From Cristatella mucedo (taxonomy: Eukaryota > Bryozoa > Phylactolaemata > Cristatellidae): DNA of 64,000 nucleotides. Below, piece by piece: positions 45,121 through 57,720 of this stretch (its first letter is position 1; every line of letters starts with the position of its first letter). The notes below the pieces were generated by a model. That model was not told the origin of the DNA. It saw nothing but the letters and a program-made list of their open reading frames with translations, and searched no databases. The stretch covers positions 14,192,001 to 14,256,000 of the forward strand of contig WPIO01000002.1 in NCBI GenBank assembly GCA_009760855.2, given 5' to 3'. A program made the position numbers and the translations under genes.

Positions 45121-45480
45121 AGAGTCGGCGGCGTGCGCGACAGAGTCGGCGGTGGCCTGCGACAGAGTCGGCGGTGGCCTGCGACAGTGTCGGCGGTGGC
45201 CTGCGACAGTGTCGGCGGTGGCCTGCGACAGAGTCGGCGGTGGCCTGCGACAGAGTCGGCAGTGGCCTGCGATAGAGTCGGCAGTGGCCCGCGACAGAGT
45301 CGGCAATGGCCTGCGACAGAGTCGGCAGTGGCCTGTGGCAGAGTCGGCAGTGGCCTGCGACAGAGTTGGCAGTGGCCTGCGACAGAGTCGGCAGTGGCCT
45401 GCGACAGAGTCGGCAGTGGCCTGCGACAGAGTCGGCAGTGGCCTGCGACAGAGTCGGCAGTGGCCTGCGACAGAGTCGGC
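45113..45480. repeat. 22-bp tandem array (~17 copies)
   Basis: Unit GACAGAGTCGGCAGTGGCCT plus gc; period verified at 45381 to 45403. It gives long open frames on both strands because the unit lacks stops in all frames. Confidence 0.92.
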
Positions 45481-45800
45481 GGCGTCTGCGACGGAATCGG
45501 GGGGCGTCTGCGACAGAATCGGTGGCGTCCGCGACGGAGTCAGTGGCCTGCGAGGCAGAGCAAGCCATGACGGTGACGTTGGCCTGCGACCAGCCGGTGG
45601 ACTGTGACGTGGTCCAGGCCGGAGTGTGCAGATCGAATAGTCTGCACAGGACGGAGAGACTGGGAAGGCTTGAGAGGCTGTGCAGGCTGGAGAAGCAGCT
45701 GCACATGTCGGAGACGCGATGGCAGAATCGGCAGAGGCGGATAGGCTTGCTAATTGTTGCTCTGTACCTTGCAGCTACATGTGTTGGTGCTGCAAACTTG

Positions 45801-45897
45801 TGACCTTAAGGTCAAGGGAGCGTGTAGTTCGTATGTACGTATGTATGTATATATTGTATGCCGGCTCCTGACTTGTGACCGTAAGGTCAAGGGAGCG
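45801..45897 (+). repeat. Duplicated polypurine tract plus LTR start
   Basis: aaggtcaagggagcgTGTAG occurs at about 45808 and again at 45883, the second copy at the true 3' LTR boundary. The first is followed by about 60 bp of LTR-like start sequence. Confidence 0.75.
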
Positions 45898-46640
45898 TGT
45901 AGTTTGTGTGTATGTGTTGTATGTCGGATAAGCCACTGGTGAGCTGTTAGAAGCACCACCGAGAGGGGCCAGTGCACAGCTGTGGTCCGCCTGTGATGTG
46001 GTATGGACACAGGCCGGTAACCAGATGGTGGCCAGATGGTTGATTCACCATCAGGGTCGGCCAGTGTACTGCTGTGGTCCCCGCCTTTGATGTGGCATGG
46101 ACCAGCTGGTGGCCAGATAATGGATTCACCATCAGGGTCGGCCGGTGCACCGTTGTGGTCGATGAGTCATCGGAGTCAACCAGGGGAGGGGAGTCGTATG
46201 AGAGGAGGGGCAGGGGCCGAGGGGAGCCGTGTGCTCTTCGGCTCCGTGCGTTAGTAATAAACTGTCGGTGTTGGGAATTGGCTGTCTCTCTGCTGTGCGA
46301 ACAAACTACATCCTGTCAATCACCGACGAACAGCACGCCCTCCTCCCTCATCTTCAGAGGAAACGAGCCTAACAACTGCCGCGTAGAGGCGTCAAAACGA
46401 AGACGTAGACGAAGAAGGAACCCTGAACTAGCGTCGCCCTACTCTTAAACAACGAGCCTGAACAATAGGGTTGACAGGCCAGCCAATTGTAATCAGCCGC
46501 TCCGGCGGGGATCGCGATGCTATAGCCATTGGGCCACCCGGCTCGCTTAAGCCCTTCCTATATCAGCACACTGCTGACATAGTGCTCACTGCTCGAGGAC
46601 AGAAGTGCTTTCTCCCTAAAATTGAGCCAGGCTGGCGCTG

Positions 46641-48037
46641 CGCTACAGTATCGTGAAATTCAAGTAAACGTGGAGAATCTGTAAGGCTCCTGGGTAAAAA
46701 TATATTTATATAGAGATACACTACAACGCGAAAGTATTTTGGCGATCTAGACATTCTAGCAGCAGTTTTCCCCCAAGCTTCCAACGGAGCCGGGATGTGG
46801 GTTGTGTCTGCTAATTACTGGATACCGAAGTGCCAATTGCAACGATTATGATGCGAGTTTTGGACAATATGTCTAAAATTGACCAAGATGTCTCTAAACT
46901 CCCTTAAGAAGTGTGGGGTTTGTCAGAATAGGACATTTAGAAAAGACCCTTTATCAGTTTATACCGGCACATTTGGTTTCGCACGACCGTAATTATACAG
47001 CGAACCCAACGTACCTTGTTTATTTACTGAGAGAGCCCGACCAGCCACGCCGAGTGGGCGCAGACATTTGCTACTGCGGACAGTTGCTGACTCAGTTCAC
47101 GAAAAGAGCGTATCTTAGCTTTATTAGTTTCCTTACAGGCTGGTTGCAAAAATGCTGACGATCGTACTCTGACCGTTTAAGCCAGAAGATTCGACTTTGA
47201 AAGATAGTTGCACCAGTGGTTTCCCAACATTTATTGCATCGAGGAGCATAACATTTATTTTTTCGCTTAGAGCGTGGCGCAAGACATTCTTGCAGATGCC
47301 GCTACAGCGCATTTTTAACGCCCAGATACCACAGGTGTAGCGGCGTACCGAGGTGCAGGCGGAGCGCATGTGTCCACGGGCGCTGGATCAGGAGGATTAT
47401 GAGCAAAAACAGGCTCCTAATCTTGGCCATTTGAAGGTCTACCCTAGCCTTCACCTTTACCCTAGCACTCCGAACGGGCACGACGAAGGCTTTCGCCTCG
47501 CTGCGAGGTGCCAGGCAATGCTTGGCCTCATAATCAGATAGCTGATCGCGGCTCTCCCTAGACACTCCACACCAGCCGCTTGTCTCGCGTCCAACATGAC
47601 TTGTTACCTTTGTCCTTCATCCATCCGCCGGCGTTATTCTCATCTGTTACCCCACTGTTCTGCCGAGCTCCGACAGTCGTTCACCAATCGACTCCACGTT
47701 GCAACTCTCCCGTCTGCTACCTCGCGGACCCCATTTGAAGAAGCAGGCCTTCCTCCTGATTTATTCCTAATCGCTCTCGCTCCACTGGCTATCGATCTCG
47801 CGGACTGTGCCCAACCTTCGCGAGTGGCCTCCTGCGGTCTACTCGCCTACCTTGATCATTAGTCACACAAACGGCCGCGCGAAGCCCATGTCCTCGAGCT
47901 CGAGGCCTGAACTGCCATTCTCGCTTGTCATTCAGCATGTTTTCTTTCCTGGTGTTTGATACCCTTGAGCACTCAGTCACATACCTCACAACCACGGGAG
48001 ATGCGACCTCGCATCTACACGCAAAGACAACAACAAT
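46641..48037. other. No gene confidently recognised
   Basis: The + ORF 47596-47862 (88 codons) has a CYLC...HLLPHC pattern that vaguely resembles the Cys/His motif at the C-terminus of some LINE ORF2 proteins. The ORF 46913-47158 has no recognisable motif. Confidence 0.3.
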
Positions 48038-48140
48038 AATAATAATAATAATAATAAGACATTTGAGTAGCACCCTCAGAGAACTTCATCTCCCTCTCTA
48101 GGAACTTTACATATTAATCCAAAGGAAGTATGATAGCAAC
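48038..48140 (-). mobile_element. (AAT)n plus LINE 3' tail
   Basis: (AATA)n is followed by gtagcaccctcagagaactt and ggaactttacatattaatcc, the reversed tail of the LINE at 58888-59757. It lies about 80 bp before the minisatellite. Confidence 0.7.
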
Positions 48141-48218
48141 CATGCCACAGAAACTCGGCAGTAAGCGAAAAGCATCCGCGGGCCCACGTACAGGGAGGTA
48201 AAAGGAATGCCGACAAGC

Positions 48219-51200
48219 AATCTCGCATCGAGGCTCTCTTGCTTTCACTGCCTGCTCTAATAATCTCGCATCGAGGCTCTCTTGCTTTCACTGCCTGCTC
48301 TAATAATCTCGCATCGAGGCTCTCTTGCTTTCACTGCCTGCTCTAATAATCTCGCATCGAGGCTCTCTTGCTTTCACTGCCTGCTCTAATAATCTCGCAT
48401 CGAGGCTCTCTTGCTTTCACTGCCTGCTCTGATAATCTCGCATCGAGGCTCTCTTGCTTTCTCTGCCTGCTCTAATAATCTCGCGTCGAGGCTCTCTTGC
48501 TTTCACTGCCTGCTCTAATAATCTCGCATCGAGGCTCTCTTGCTTTCTCTGCCTGCTCTAATAATCTCGCATCGAGGCTCTCTTGCTTTCACTGCCTGCT
48601 CTAATAATCTCGCATCGAGGCTCTCTTGCTTTCTCTGCCTGCTCTAATAATCTCGCATCGAGGCTCTCTTGCTTTCACTGCCTGCTCTGATAATCTCGCA
48701 TCGAGGCTCTCTTGCTTTCACTGCCTGCTCTGATAATCTCGCATCGAGGCTCTCTTGCTTTCTCTGCCTGCTCTAATAATCTCGCGTCGAGGCTCTCTTG
48801 CTTTCACTGCCTGCTCTAATAATCTCGCGTCGAGGCTCTCTTGCTTTCACTGCCTGCTCTAATAATCTCGCGTCGAGGCTCTCTTGCTTTCACTGCCTGC
48901 TCTAATAATCTCGCATCGAGGCTCTCTTGCTTTCACTGCCTGCTCTAATAATCTCGCGTCGAGGCTCTCTTGCTTTCTCTGCCTGCTCTAATAATCTCGC
49001 GTCGAGGCTCTCTTGCTTTCTCTGCCTGCTCTGATAATCTCGCATCGAGGCTCTCTTGCTTTCTCTGCCTGCTCTAATAATCTCGCGTCGAGGCTCTCTT
49101 GCTTTCTCTGCCTGCTCTAATAATCTCGCATCGAGGCTCTCTTGCTTTCTCTGCCTGCTCTAATAATCTCGCATCGAGGCTCTCTTGCTTTCTCTGCCTG
49201 CTCTAATAATCTCGCGTCGAGGCTCTCTTGCTTTCTCTGCCTGCTCTAATAATCTCGCGTCGAGGCTCTCTTGCTTTCTCTGCCTGCTCTAATAATCTCG
49301 CATCGAGGCTCTCTTGCTTTCTCTGCCTGCTCTAATAATCTCGCGTCGAGGCTCTCTTGCTTTCACTGCCTGCTCTAATAATCTCGCATCGAGGCTCTCT
49401 TGCTTTCTCTGCCTGCTCTAATAATCTCGCATCGAGGCTCTCTTGCTTTCTCTGCCTGCTCTAATAATCTCGCATCGAGGCTCTCTTGCTTTCTCTGCCT
49501 GCTCTAATAATCTCGCATCGAGGCTCTCTTGCTTTCACTGCCTGCTCTAATAATCTCGCGTCGAGGCTCTCTTGCTTTCTCTGCCTGCTCTAATAATCTC
49601 GCATCGAGGCTCTCTTGCTTTCTCTGCCTGCTCTAATAATCTCGCATCGAGGCTCTCTTGCTTTCTCTGCCTGCTCTAATAATCTCGCGTCGAGGCTCTC
49701 TTGCTTTCACTGCCTGCTCTAATAATCTCGCATCGAGGCTCTCTTGCTTTCACTGCCTGCTCTGATAATCTCGCATCGAGGCTCTCTTGCTTTCACTGCC
49801 TGCCTGCTCTGATAATCTCGCATCGAGGCTCTCTTGCTTTCTCTGCCTGCTCTGATAATCTCGCGTCGAGGCTCTCTTGCTTTCACTGCCTGCTCTAATA
49901 ATCTCGCGTCGAGGCTCTCTTGCTTTCACTGCCTGCTCTAATAATCTCGCGTCGAGGCTCTCTTGCTTTCACTGCCTGCTCTAATAATCTCTCGTCGAGG
50001 CTCTCTTGCTTTCACTGCCTGCTCTAATAATCTCGCATCGAGGCTCTCTTGCTTTCACTGCCTGCTCTAATAATCTCGCGTCGAGGCTCTCTTGCTTTCT
50101 CTGCCTGCTCTAATAATCTCGCATCGAGGCTCTCTTGCTTTCTCTGCCTGCTCTGATAATCTCGCATCGAGGCTCTCTTGCTTTCTCTGCCTGCTCTAAT
50201 AATCTCGCGTCGAGGCTCTCTTGCTTTCTCTGCCTGCTCTAATAATCTCGCGTCGAGGCTCTCTTGCTTTCTCTGCCTGCTCTAATAATCTCGCGTCGAG
50301 GCTCTCTTGCTTTCTCTGCCTGCTCTAATAATCTCGCGTCGAGGCTCTCTTGCTTTCTCTGCCTGCTCTAATAATCTCGCGTCGAGGCTCTCTTGCTTTC
50401 TCTGCCTGCTCTAATAATCTCGCGTCGAGGCTCTCTTGCTTTCTCTGCCTGCTCTAATAATCTCGCGTCGAGGCTCTCTTGCTTTCACTGCCTGCTCTAA
50501 TAATCTCGCATCGAGGCTCTCTTGCTTTCTCTGCCTGCTCTAATAATCTCGCGTCGAGGCTCTCTTGCTTTCTCTGCCTGCTCTAATAATCTCGCATCGA
50601 GACTCTCTTGCTTTCTCTGCCTGCTCTAATAATCTCGCATCGAGGCTCTCTTGCTTTCACTGCCTGCTCTAATAATCTCGCATCGAGGCTCTCTTGCTTT
50701 CTCTGCCTGCTCTAATAATCTCGCGTCGAGGCTCTCTTGCTTTCTCTGCCTGCTCTAATAATCTCGCGTCGAGGCTCTCTTGCTTTCACTGCCTGCTCTA
50801 ATAATCTCGCATCGAGGCTCTCTTGCTTTCTCTGCCTGCTCTAATAATCTCGCGTCGAGGCTCTCTTGCTTTCACTGCCTGCTCTAATAATCTCGCATCG
50901 AGGCTCTCTTGCTTTCTCTGCCTGCTCTAATAATCTCGCATCGAGGCTCTCTTGCTTTCTCTGCCTGCTCTAATAATCTCGCGTCGAGGCTCTCTTGCTT
51001 TCACTGCCTGCTCTAATAATCTCGCATCGAGGCTCTCTTGCTTTCTCTGCCTGCTCTAATAATCTCGCATCGAGGCTCTCTTGCTTTCTCTGCCTGCTCT
51101 AATAATCTCGCATCGAGGCTCTCTTGCTTTCTCTGCCTGCTCTAATAATCTCGCGTCGAGGCTCTCTTGCTTTCACTGCCTGCTCTAATAATCTCGCATC

Positions 51201-51510
51201 GAGGCTCTCTTGCTTTCTCTGCCTGCTCTAATAATCTCGCATCGAGGCTCTCTTGCTTTCACTGCCTGCTCTGATAATCTCGCATCGAGGCTCTCTTGCT
51301 TTCTCTGCCTGCTCTAATAATCTCGCATCGAGGCTCTCTTGCTTTCTCTGCCTGCTCTAATAATCTCGCGTCGAGGCTCTCTTGCTTTCACTGCCTGCTC
51401 TAATAATCTCGCATCGAGGCTCTCTTGCTTTCTCTGCCTGCTCTAATAATCTCGCATCGAGGCTCTCTTGCTTTCTCTGCCTGCTCTAATAATCTCGCAT
51501 CGAGGCTCTC
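48219..51510. repeat. 43-bp minisatellite, ~76 copies
   Basis: Unit begins TCTCGCATCGAGGCTCTCTT and ends ctgctctaa; period verified at 48221 to 48264. Three positions vary among units: CGCATCG/CGCGTCG, TTTCACT/TTTCTCT and CTCTAAT/CTCTGAT. There is one 4-bp insertion near 49801. The last unit decays at 51495-51530. There are no unique spacers. Confidence 0.98.
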
Positions 51511-51530
51511 GAGGCTCTCTAGTCTATCGA

Positions 51531-52257
51531 GGTCGCAGTAGCATGATGCTCTGCATATAAGTTGTTCGTGTTCCAGTCGGCTGGGCTAGTCTTCTTTGCA
51601 GCCCCGTCGGTGGCGGATCACTTCGATCGCCGCAGTTTAATAGACAATAGGCTCGAGGCTCTGCTGGCGGTCGCTACGAGTTAACTCTCAAGACAAGAGA
51701 AATTCAGCCAGCGATCGATCGGACTCGATCGTTAAGTTCGTCTCACACCTTTATTGTCGTGACCAGCCATCTGTGCCTCCCGTTAGTTGCTGGCGCGAAC
51801 GCTGCAAGCCCAATAACTGCATAAATGTGACCCCTGAGTGGTAGAGGTGTATAAAAATAACAAAAACGCGTAATACATCAACCCTGTAATGTTTAGAATA
51901 GAGCCAATTACGCCGCTACTCTCAATTGTTTACGTGCCAGTGGTTTAAGTTCCACTGCCCGAAGGTGATCTGACCTGAATTATTTCTTACTATTGAAGCT
52001 GTTCAAATGGACCTTTCGAGTCGACGGTGTCCGGTGCTGAATGGTATCCGGGAGCGTAGGAAACACGGAGAAGGAGGAACGCTGAAAGGCTAATTAAAGC
52101 GACGTGGCCGGGGAGGGGGGGGGGTAGGGCGCGCATGCAGAAATTTCCTTTCAGCGCAGCAATGCACAGGTTAGAGATATCCCACGCGTTCACAATAGGT
52201 AGACGAGTTTCTGGTTGCGGTAGGCTGGCGAAGATATTTCTAGTAGAAAACTCAGCC
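51531..52257. other. No feature recognised
   Basis: Unique-looking sequence between the minisatellite and the histone locus. No domain-bearing ORF. Confidence 0.35.
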
Positions 52258-52387
52258 CTCCAGGCTTTAGGTGCATACGAACGAAAGCCATGGTTTCCTA
52301 CATATTCGACGTTCGTACGAGGTACGAGGTATGATTGATTAGGTTCCGAAAAGCGAATAGTGCGATGCTTATCTTAGTCGTCGGGGA
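52258..52387 (+). repeat. Direct repeat flanking the H3/H4 unit, left copy
   Basis: ~130 bp with high identity to 54921-55047 (tggtttcctacatattcgac; gcgaatagtgcgatgct). Possibly a spacer remnant of a tandem histone unit. Confidence 0.85.
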
Positions 52388-52940
52388 GTGTATCTGATAG
52401 GTAGGGTGTCGACAAAGAATAAATGGCTCTAAAAGAGAGCGACAGAACCCTGAAATGAATTTTCCCAGACTATATATAAGATATTCAGATCAAGGAACGC
52501 GTAGAATTATGACGCTATCAACAGGCGATTTCATCGAATTACGAGTCGTCAAGAATTTTTTTGTAGCGTTAAATTAAATGCAATTTTCCATAATATTTCT
52601 TAATAAAGGATGGATACTTTTGATCTATCAGTGAGAAAACAAATTTAAGAAATAGTACAACTTTTTACGAAATAATCACAAAGATGAAACTCGGAACGCA
52701 AATCATCGCCGTAAAAGAAAACGCTTCATCCGAAACCAAACCTATGGCGACAGCTGAACATTTATTTGAAGTTGAATTCTAATCATCCGCGTCTACTTTT
52801 TAGAGCTCAACTGGTCACTGTAATGGCTGTCAGAACAATAGGATAGCTACATGCCTCCTGGAACTGCAAAGATACGCAAAATTAAACACGTTGCACATTC
52901 CACAAGCATTCGCATTAAGGTTACTCTCAGCCGACGTGGT

Positions 52941-52956
52941 GGCCCTAAAAAGGGCC
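52941..52956 (-). terminator. Histone 3' stem-loop (H3 copy 1)
   Basis: On the minus strand: GGCCCT-TTTT-AGGGCC followed by ACCAC, 27 bp after the stop. It matches the 6-bp stem/4-nt loop of replication-dependent histone mRNAs. The flank beyond it (cgtcggctgagagtaacc) is conserved with copy 2. Confidence 0.9.
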
Positions 52957-52982
52957 GTTGCTTTAACGAGCTTCGAACACAC

Positions 52983-53653
<671 letters not shown>

Positions 53654-53967
53654 ATGTCTGGACGTGGAAAAGGAGGTAAATGTCTTGGAATGGGCGGCGT
53701 CAAGCGCCACCGCAAAGTTCTCCGCAACAACATGCTGGCTATCGCGAAGACGGCTATCAGAGCTGCCTGGCCCGCCGTGCTGGTTTGAAGCGTATCTCTC
53801 GACTCATCTTCGACGAGCACCGCGGCCATCTGAAGGGAATCCTCGACGGTGTCGTCCGCGACGCTGTGACGTACTCTGAGTACGCGATGAGATAGACGGT
53901 GAGCGCCATGGACGTGCTGCACGCTCTCAATCGACAAGGCAGGACCCTGTACGGCTTTTGAGGTTAA
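53654..53967 (+). pseudogene. H4: Histone H4 pseudogene
   Basis: It starts MSGRGKGGK and can be followed across the whole H4 length, but a net 2-base insertion after about codon 36 shifts the frame. Two stop codons lie further down (tag at the former K79 region, tga at the final GG). It also carries many substitutions in conserved positions (K12M, D24N, for example). Length 314 nt against 312 for an intact gene. The first in-frame stop comes near codon 45. Non-functional as H4. Confidence 0.93.
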
Positions 53968-53991
53968 GAAGGTTCCTTGCGCTCCTAAAAA

Positions 53992-54007
53992 GGTCCTTCC
54001 TAGGACC
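53992..54007 (+). terminator. Histone 3' stem-loop (H4 pseudogene)
   Basis: GGTCCT-TCCT-AGGACC followed by ATCC. The stem is still perfect although the gene is dead. Confidence 0.85.
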
Positions 54008-54920
54008 ATCCGTTCACTCAAGAGAATCTAGCGTCGGCAACGACTTTCGCTAAGCTACAGGGTGGTTAATCTAACGCGTCGTGCGACTAGAGGTTCCACA
54101 GATACCTCACTGACAGTACTCAAAATTGTACTTGCTATGCGCTCGTAACGAAAGAATCTTCGACGCAGTGGATGCGAACAAACATGTAGTGGATACACCT
54201 AGTTTAACTACGTCAAGTAAGCTTTTCACATCACTGTCATTGCCGCTGATAGTTTGGCCCTCATTGAAGTTCGCGCACCAGCCCACTTACGCGTATCGCT
54301 TAAGGCTAGGGGGCCGGTTCGGCACCTGAGTGGAAGTGCAGTTCCTTACAGCGACGTCGAGTCCTTTGGAGAACGTACCTTTGCGAATATTTAGTGAGGC
54401 GCTCTCTCGCCTGACAATTGCGATCGCGCTTGATCGATGCCGAAAGCGTGAAAGAACTAGCAACCTCAATGTACAAGTTAAGAACCTGCTCGGCTCTCAA
54501 CGGCGACTTAAACATGATGTTTTGTACATCGTACCGCTCCACGCGCAAGAGACGCGAAGTAGTCTCTCGGCTTTCCGGCTGTTGATACACGAAAGGTTGC
54601 CTAGGCTGAAAGTTGTTGATTTTCAGGCAGAGAATTTCTGACGATTATTGGCGAGTTGACTGCTTCCTACAGATCCCCGATACTGGGGGCAGTTCGGCTC
54701 ATGCGCGACTTTGTGCAATCAAGAAGATGGCACCGAGGAAATATAAATACTAATATCAGAATTAGTAGTAATAATAATCCACGCACTTTCGGTGAACTCT
54801 CGAGGAACTTGATGTACGCTTTAAATTACGCACGATCACAATATTAGCAGTACAATGCACACTGCCAACAAGCGTAACAATGTTAGAGCTGACATGAACT
54901 GCATCAACTCGTGGAATTCC
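54008..54920. other. No gene; small LINE scrap
   Basis: gtcgagtcctttggagaacgtac near 54356 matches the LINE block at ~59368; a similar scrap lies near 55090. Nothing else recognised. Confidence 0.4.
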
Positions 54921-55047
54921 AGGCTTCAGGTGCATACAAGCGAAAGCCGTGGTTTCCTACATATTCGACGTTCGTACGAGGTACGAGGTTTGAACGATCA
55001 GGTTCCTAAAAGCGAATAGTGCGATGCTCATCTTAGTCGTGGGGGAA
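54921..55047 (+). repeat. Direct repeat flanking the H3/H4 unit, right copy
   Basis: Partner of 52258-52387, same orientation, about 2.66 kb apart, bracketing the H3/H4-pseudogene unit. Confidence 0.85.
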
Positions 55048-55576
55048 TCTTTTGCTGACAGCGGATACGATTACCTGGATTTTCTCAAGGACGTCGAGTC
55101 CTTTGGATAACGTATATTACGTTATCGTTATCCTTGTTGGCTTGCTCCCAGTTGAAATATTGTGTGTCTGCTGCTTAGGCTTCATTTTGGATATCTCAAA
55201 GCATTGCCCGAAGTAAGGTAGCTATATTAATCTACATTCACGACTCGTTTTTCGTCTCTAATCACTTTCACATGCTACCACGATAAGTAACTATTCGCAA
55301 ACTACGATCCTCAACTTACTCATCAAATAAAGTTGTACCTCCAGCATTAAAACGTTGATGATGATTCATCGAATAAAGTTTTCAGCTATTACAGCTCCCT
55401 CCGGACTTGAAATGGTACCCATGTTGTATCAACTACTAGTAATCATTACCATTACCATCACCATGACCATTAGCACGTAGTAACCCTACAGTATAATCGT
55501 ACATTATGTCTGACGAAATAAGAGGATCACAACATATTAGATTTTTAAATATCTCAAGTTGTGGGGCAGGGGAACA

Positions 55577-56076
<500 letters not shown>

Positions 56077-56936
56077 GGGGCAGGTATCGAGTGCGCTTAC
56101 CAATCTTATTCTTAGAGTCACCACATTCATTATCGAGTACTTCTGAAGACGGCACCGTTAACGACCGCAGTGCGTGGTTCACGAGTGACCGACACGACGT
56201 GACTAGACTCGAGCGCCCTCATAATTGCGTCACTCCAATGTCGATTTTTCTCCGCCTCGCTTGGTCCAACTAGTGGTGTACTCGTACGCTTTGGCAAGAC
56301 CCACGAGCACAACGATATCAGCGCGTAAGTATTCAACACAAATTCGCGAGATGCCACGCCCGAGAGCCCGAGACCGTTGAGCCTTTTCTACTCGAGGTGT
56401 GGAGGCGTCAACCAGTCCTCTTGACTGTTGTTCTATGTCGTCCACCTGCAATGCACATTCGGCAGAAATAATACATAGTAGTGGCACTTCCGTCCTTTCC
56501 ACATCACAAGCACTGGGTTATGCACGGCAGCGTACGACATCTTTAAAGCCCAAAGGATGGATAGAGAGCCCGGTAAACTACAAATATTGATGGCGTAGTT
56601 GTGACGCTGTAAAGCCTAACTTCCACGCTGTCTCCGACCGCCTCTTCGAGGCAGAGCGCGGCGACAAAGCGAACAATAATGCACTCGGCATATATAATCC
56701 CTAGCCTGAGATTGGCAGGGCGGGCGATAAGTAAGAATTGAGGCCAGCCGCATAAAACAATCGGCATGCATTTCAAGGAAAATCGTACGACGCAACCCCT
56801 TCACAGACAGTGCGTCCTCGGGGTAAGCTTGAAAGAAGGCGGTGTGGGCAAGATTTCCCAGTTTTGCGTTTCATCCTTGTCGCATTCAGGGTGCACTCAT
56901 ACGTAAGGCGGTTAGAGTTCATTTACGGGTCCCACA

Positions 56937-57032
<96 letters not shown>

Positions 57033-57109
57033 ACGGCTCACCGATAACTGCGATGCAGCTGCCATGTTCACACAAACCTTCGCTCAACTGCAATTTTAAT
57101 TTCAAAAGA
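56077..57109. other. No gene; contains a (TA)n tract
   Basis: Nothing recognised besides the microsatellite at 56938-57029. Confidence 0.4.
56938..57029. repeat. (TA)n microsatellite
   Basis: Pure AT run. Confidence 0.97.
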
Positions 57110-57720
57110 TAGACAGTAGTGTTCCAGGTTTAACCACCACTCTCCATGCAATTTCGCGTTCCCACGTTTTGGCGTCCGATGGCCCGGCCCAAATGGCAGC
57201 CTCAATAGTTTAACTGTGATGCAGCTGCCTTTCTAACAAAGGTCTTCGCGTGACTGCCGTTTTGATTCTTCGTTACAGAAAACGAGTGTTACGAGTTTAC
57301 CCACCGACCTGCAGGCCACTGAGCGTGCCTGTTCTCATGCTATGGCCTCCACTGGCCCTGCTCAAGGAGCAGTCCTACACGTGTTCGCACCGCAGTACTG
57401 CTGCCGTTTCATCAATAGGCATCGCACATCTGTGGTTTTGAATTCAGTTGATAGACAACAGAGTATCGGGTCTACCCACAAAATGTGCAATTGAGTACGG
57501 GCGTACTAACGAAATGGCCACCAATAGTCCTGGCCAGTCGTACAATAACGAACTGCGATACAGCTGCCACTGCCATATTAAACGGATTGCAGCTGCAGTT
57601 TTGATTCCACTGATTTCATTGATCGCAGCCAACAGTATATTCCGCGTTTACTCGACAAATTTCGTGAGATTTCGCAAGCGCGCTTTTTGTATGCGCGTTG
57701 TTGTATGAAAATGCCTCTTC
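57110..57720 (+). repeat. ~168-bp satellite, second array
   Basis: Landmarks matching 8395-9260 recur near 57160, 57330 and 57505 (atggcccggcc, catgctatggcctcc, gatacagctgccactgcc, cgtgttccgggttt-like gtgttacgagtttaccca). Confidence 0.6.

Larger units (their letters stand above)
44393..46310 (+). mobile_element. Complete compact LTR element, 1918 bp, TSD TCCTG
   Basis: 5' LTR 44393-44724 (332 bp) and 3' LTR 45898-46310 (413 bp) are near-identical apart from an ~80-bp internal duplication in the 3' copy. Both begin TGTAGTTTG and end CAAACTACA, and both carry AATAAA (44670-44675 in the 5' LTR). The element is flanked by TCCTG (44388-44392, 46311-46315). A purine-rich tract aaggtcaagggagcg abuts the 3' LTR. 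No TGG-type primer-binding site directly follows the 5' LTR, and no gag, protease, RT or integrase was recognised in the 1173-bp interior. It therefore looks like a non-autonomous, TRIM-like element mobilised in trans. Confidence 0.9.
43661..46640 (-). mobile_element. Modules A + B, second reverse copy, with two nested insertions
   Basis: A (43661-44007, resuming at 44278) is followed by B (about 44300-44392, resuming 46311-46640). Removing the solo LTR (44008-44277) and the LTR element (44393-46310) with one target copy each restores continuous similarity to 42745-43650 and 41440-42015. Confidence 0.65.

Noticed and set aside
44665-45706. Long overlapping ORFs as a protein gene (213-328 codons, both strands)
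   Set aside because: Openness follows from stop-free 22/24-bp tandem units in all frames, inside an LTR element. Listed only as a question for the element.
48219-51510. CRISPR-like array
   Set aside because: Repeats are directly adjacent with no unique spacers and the sequence is animal; it is a minisatellite.
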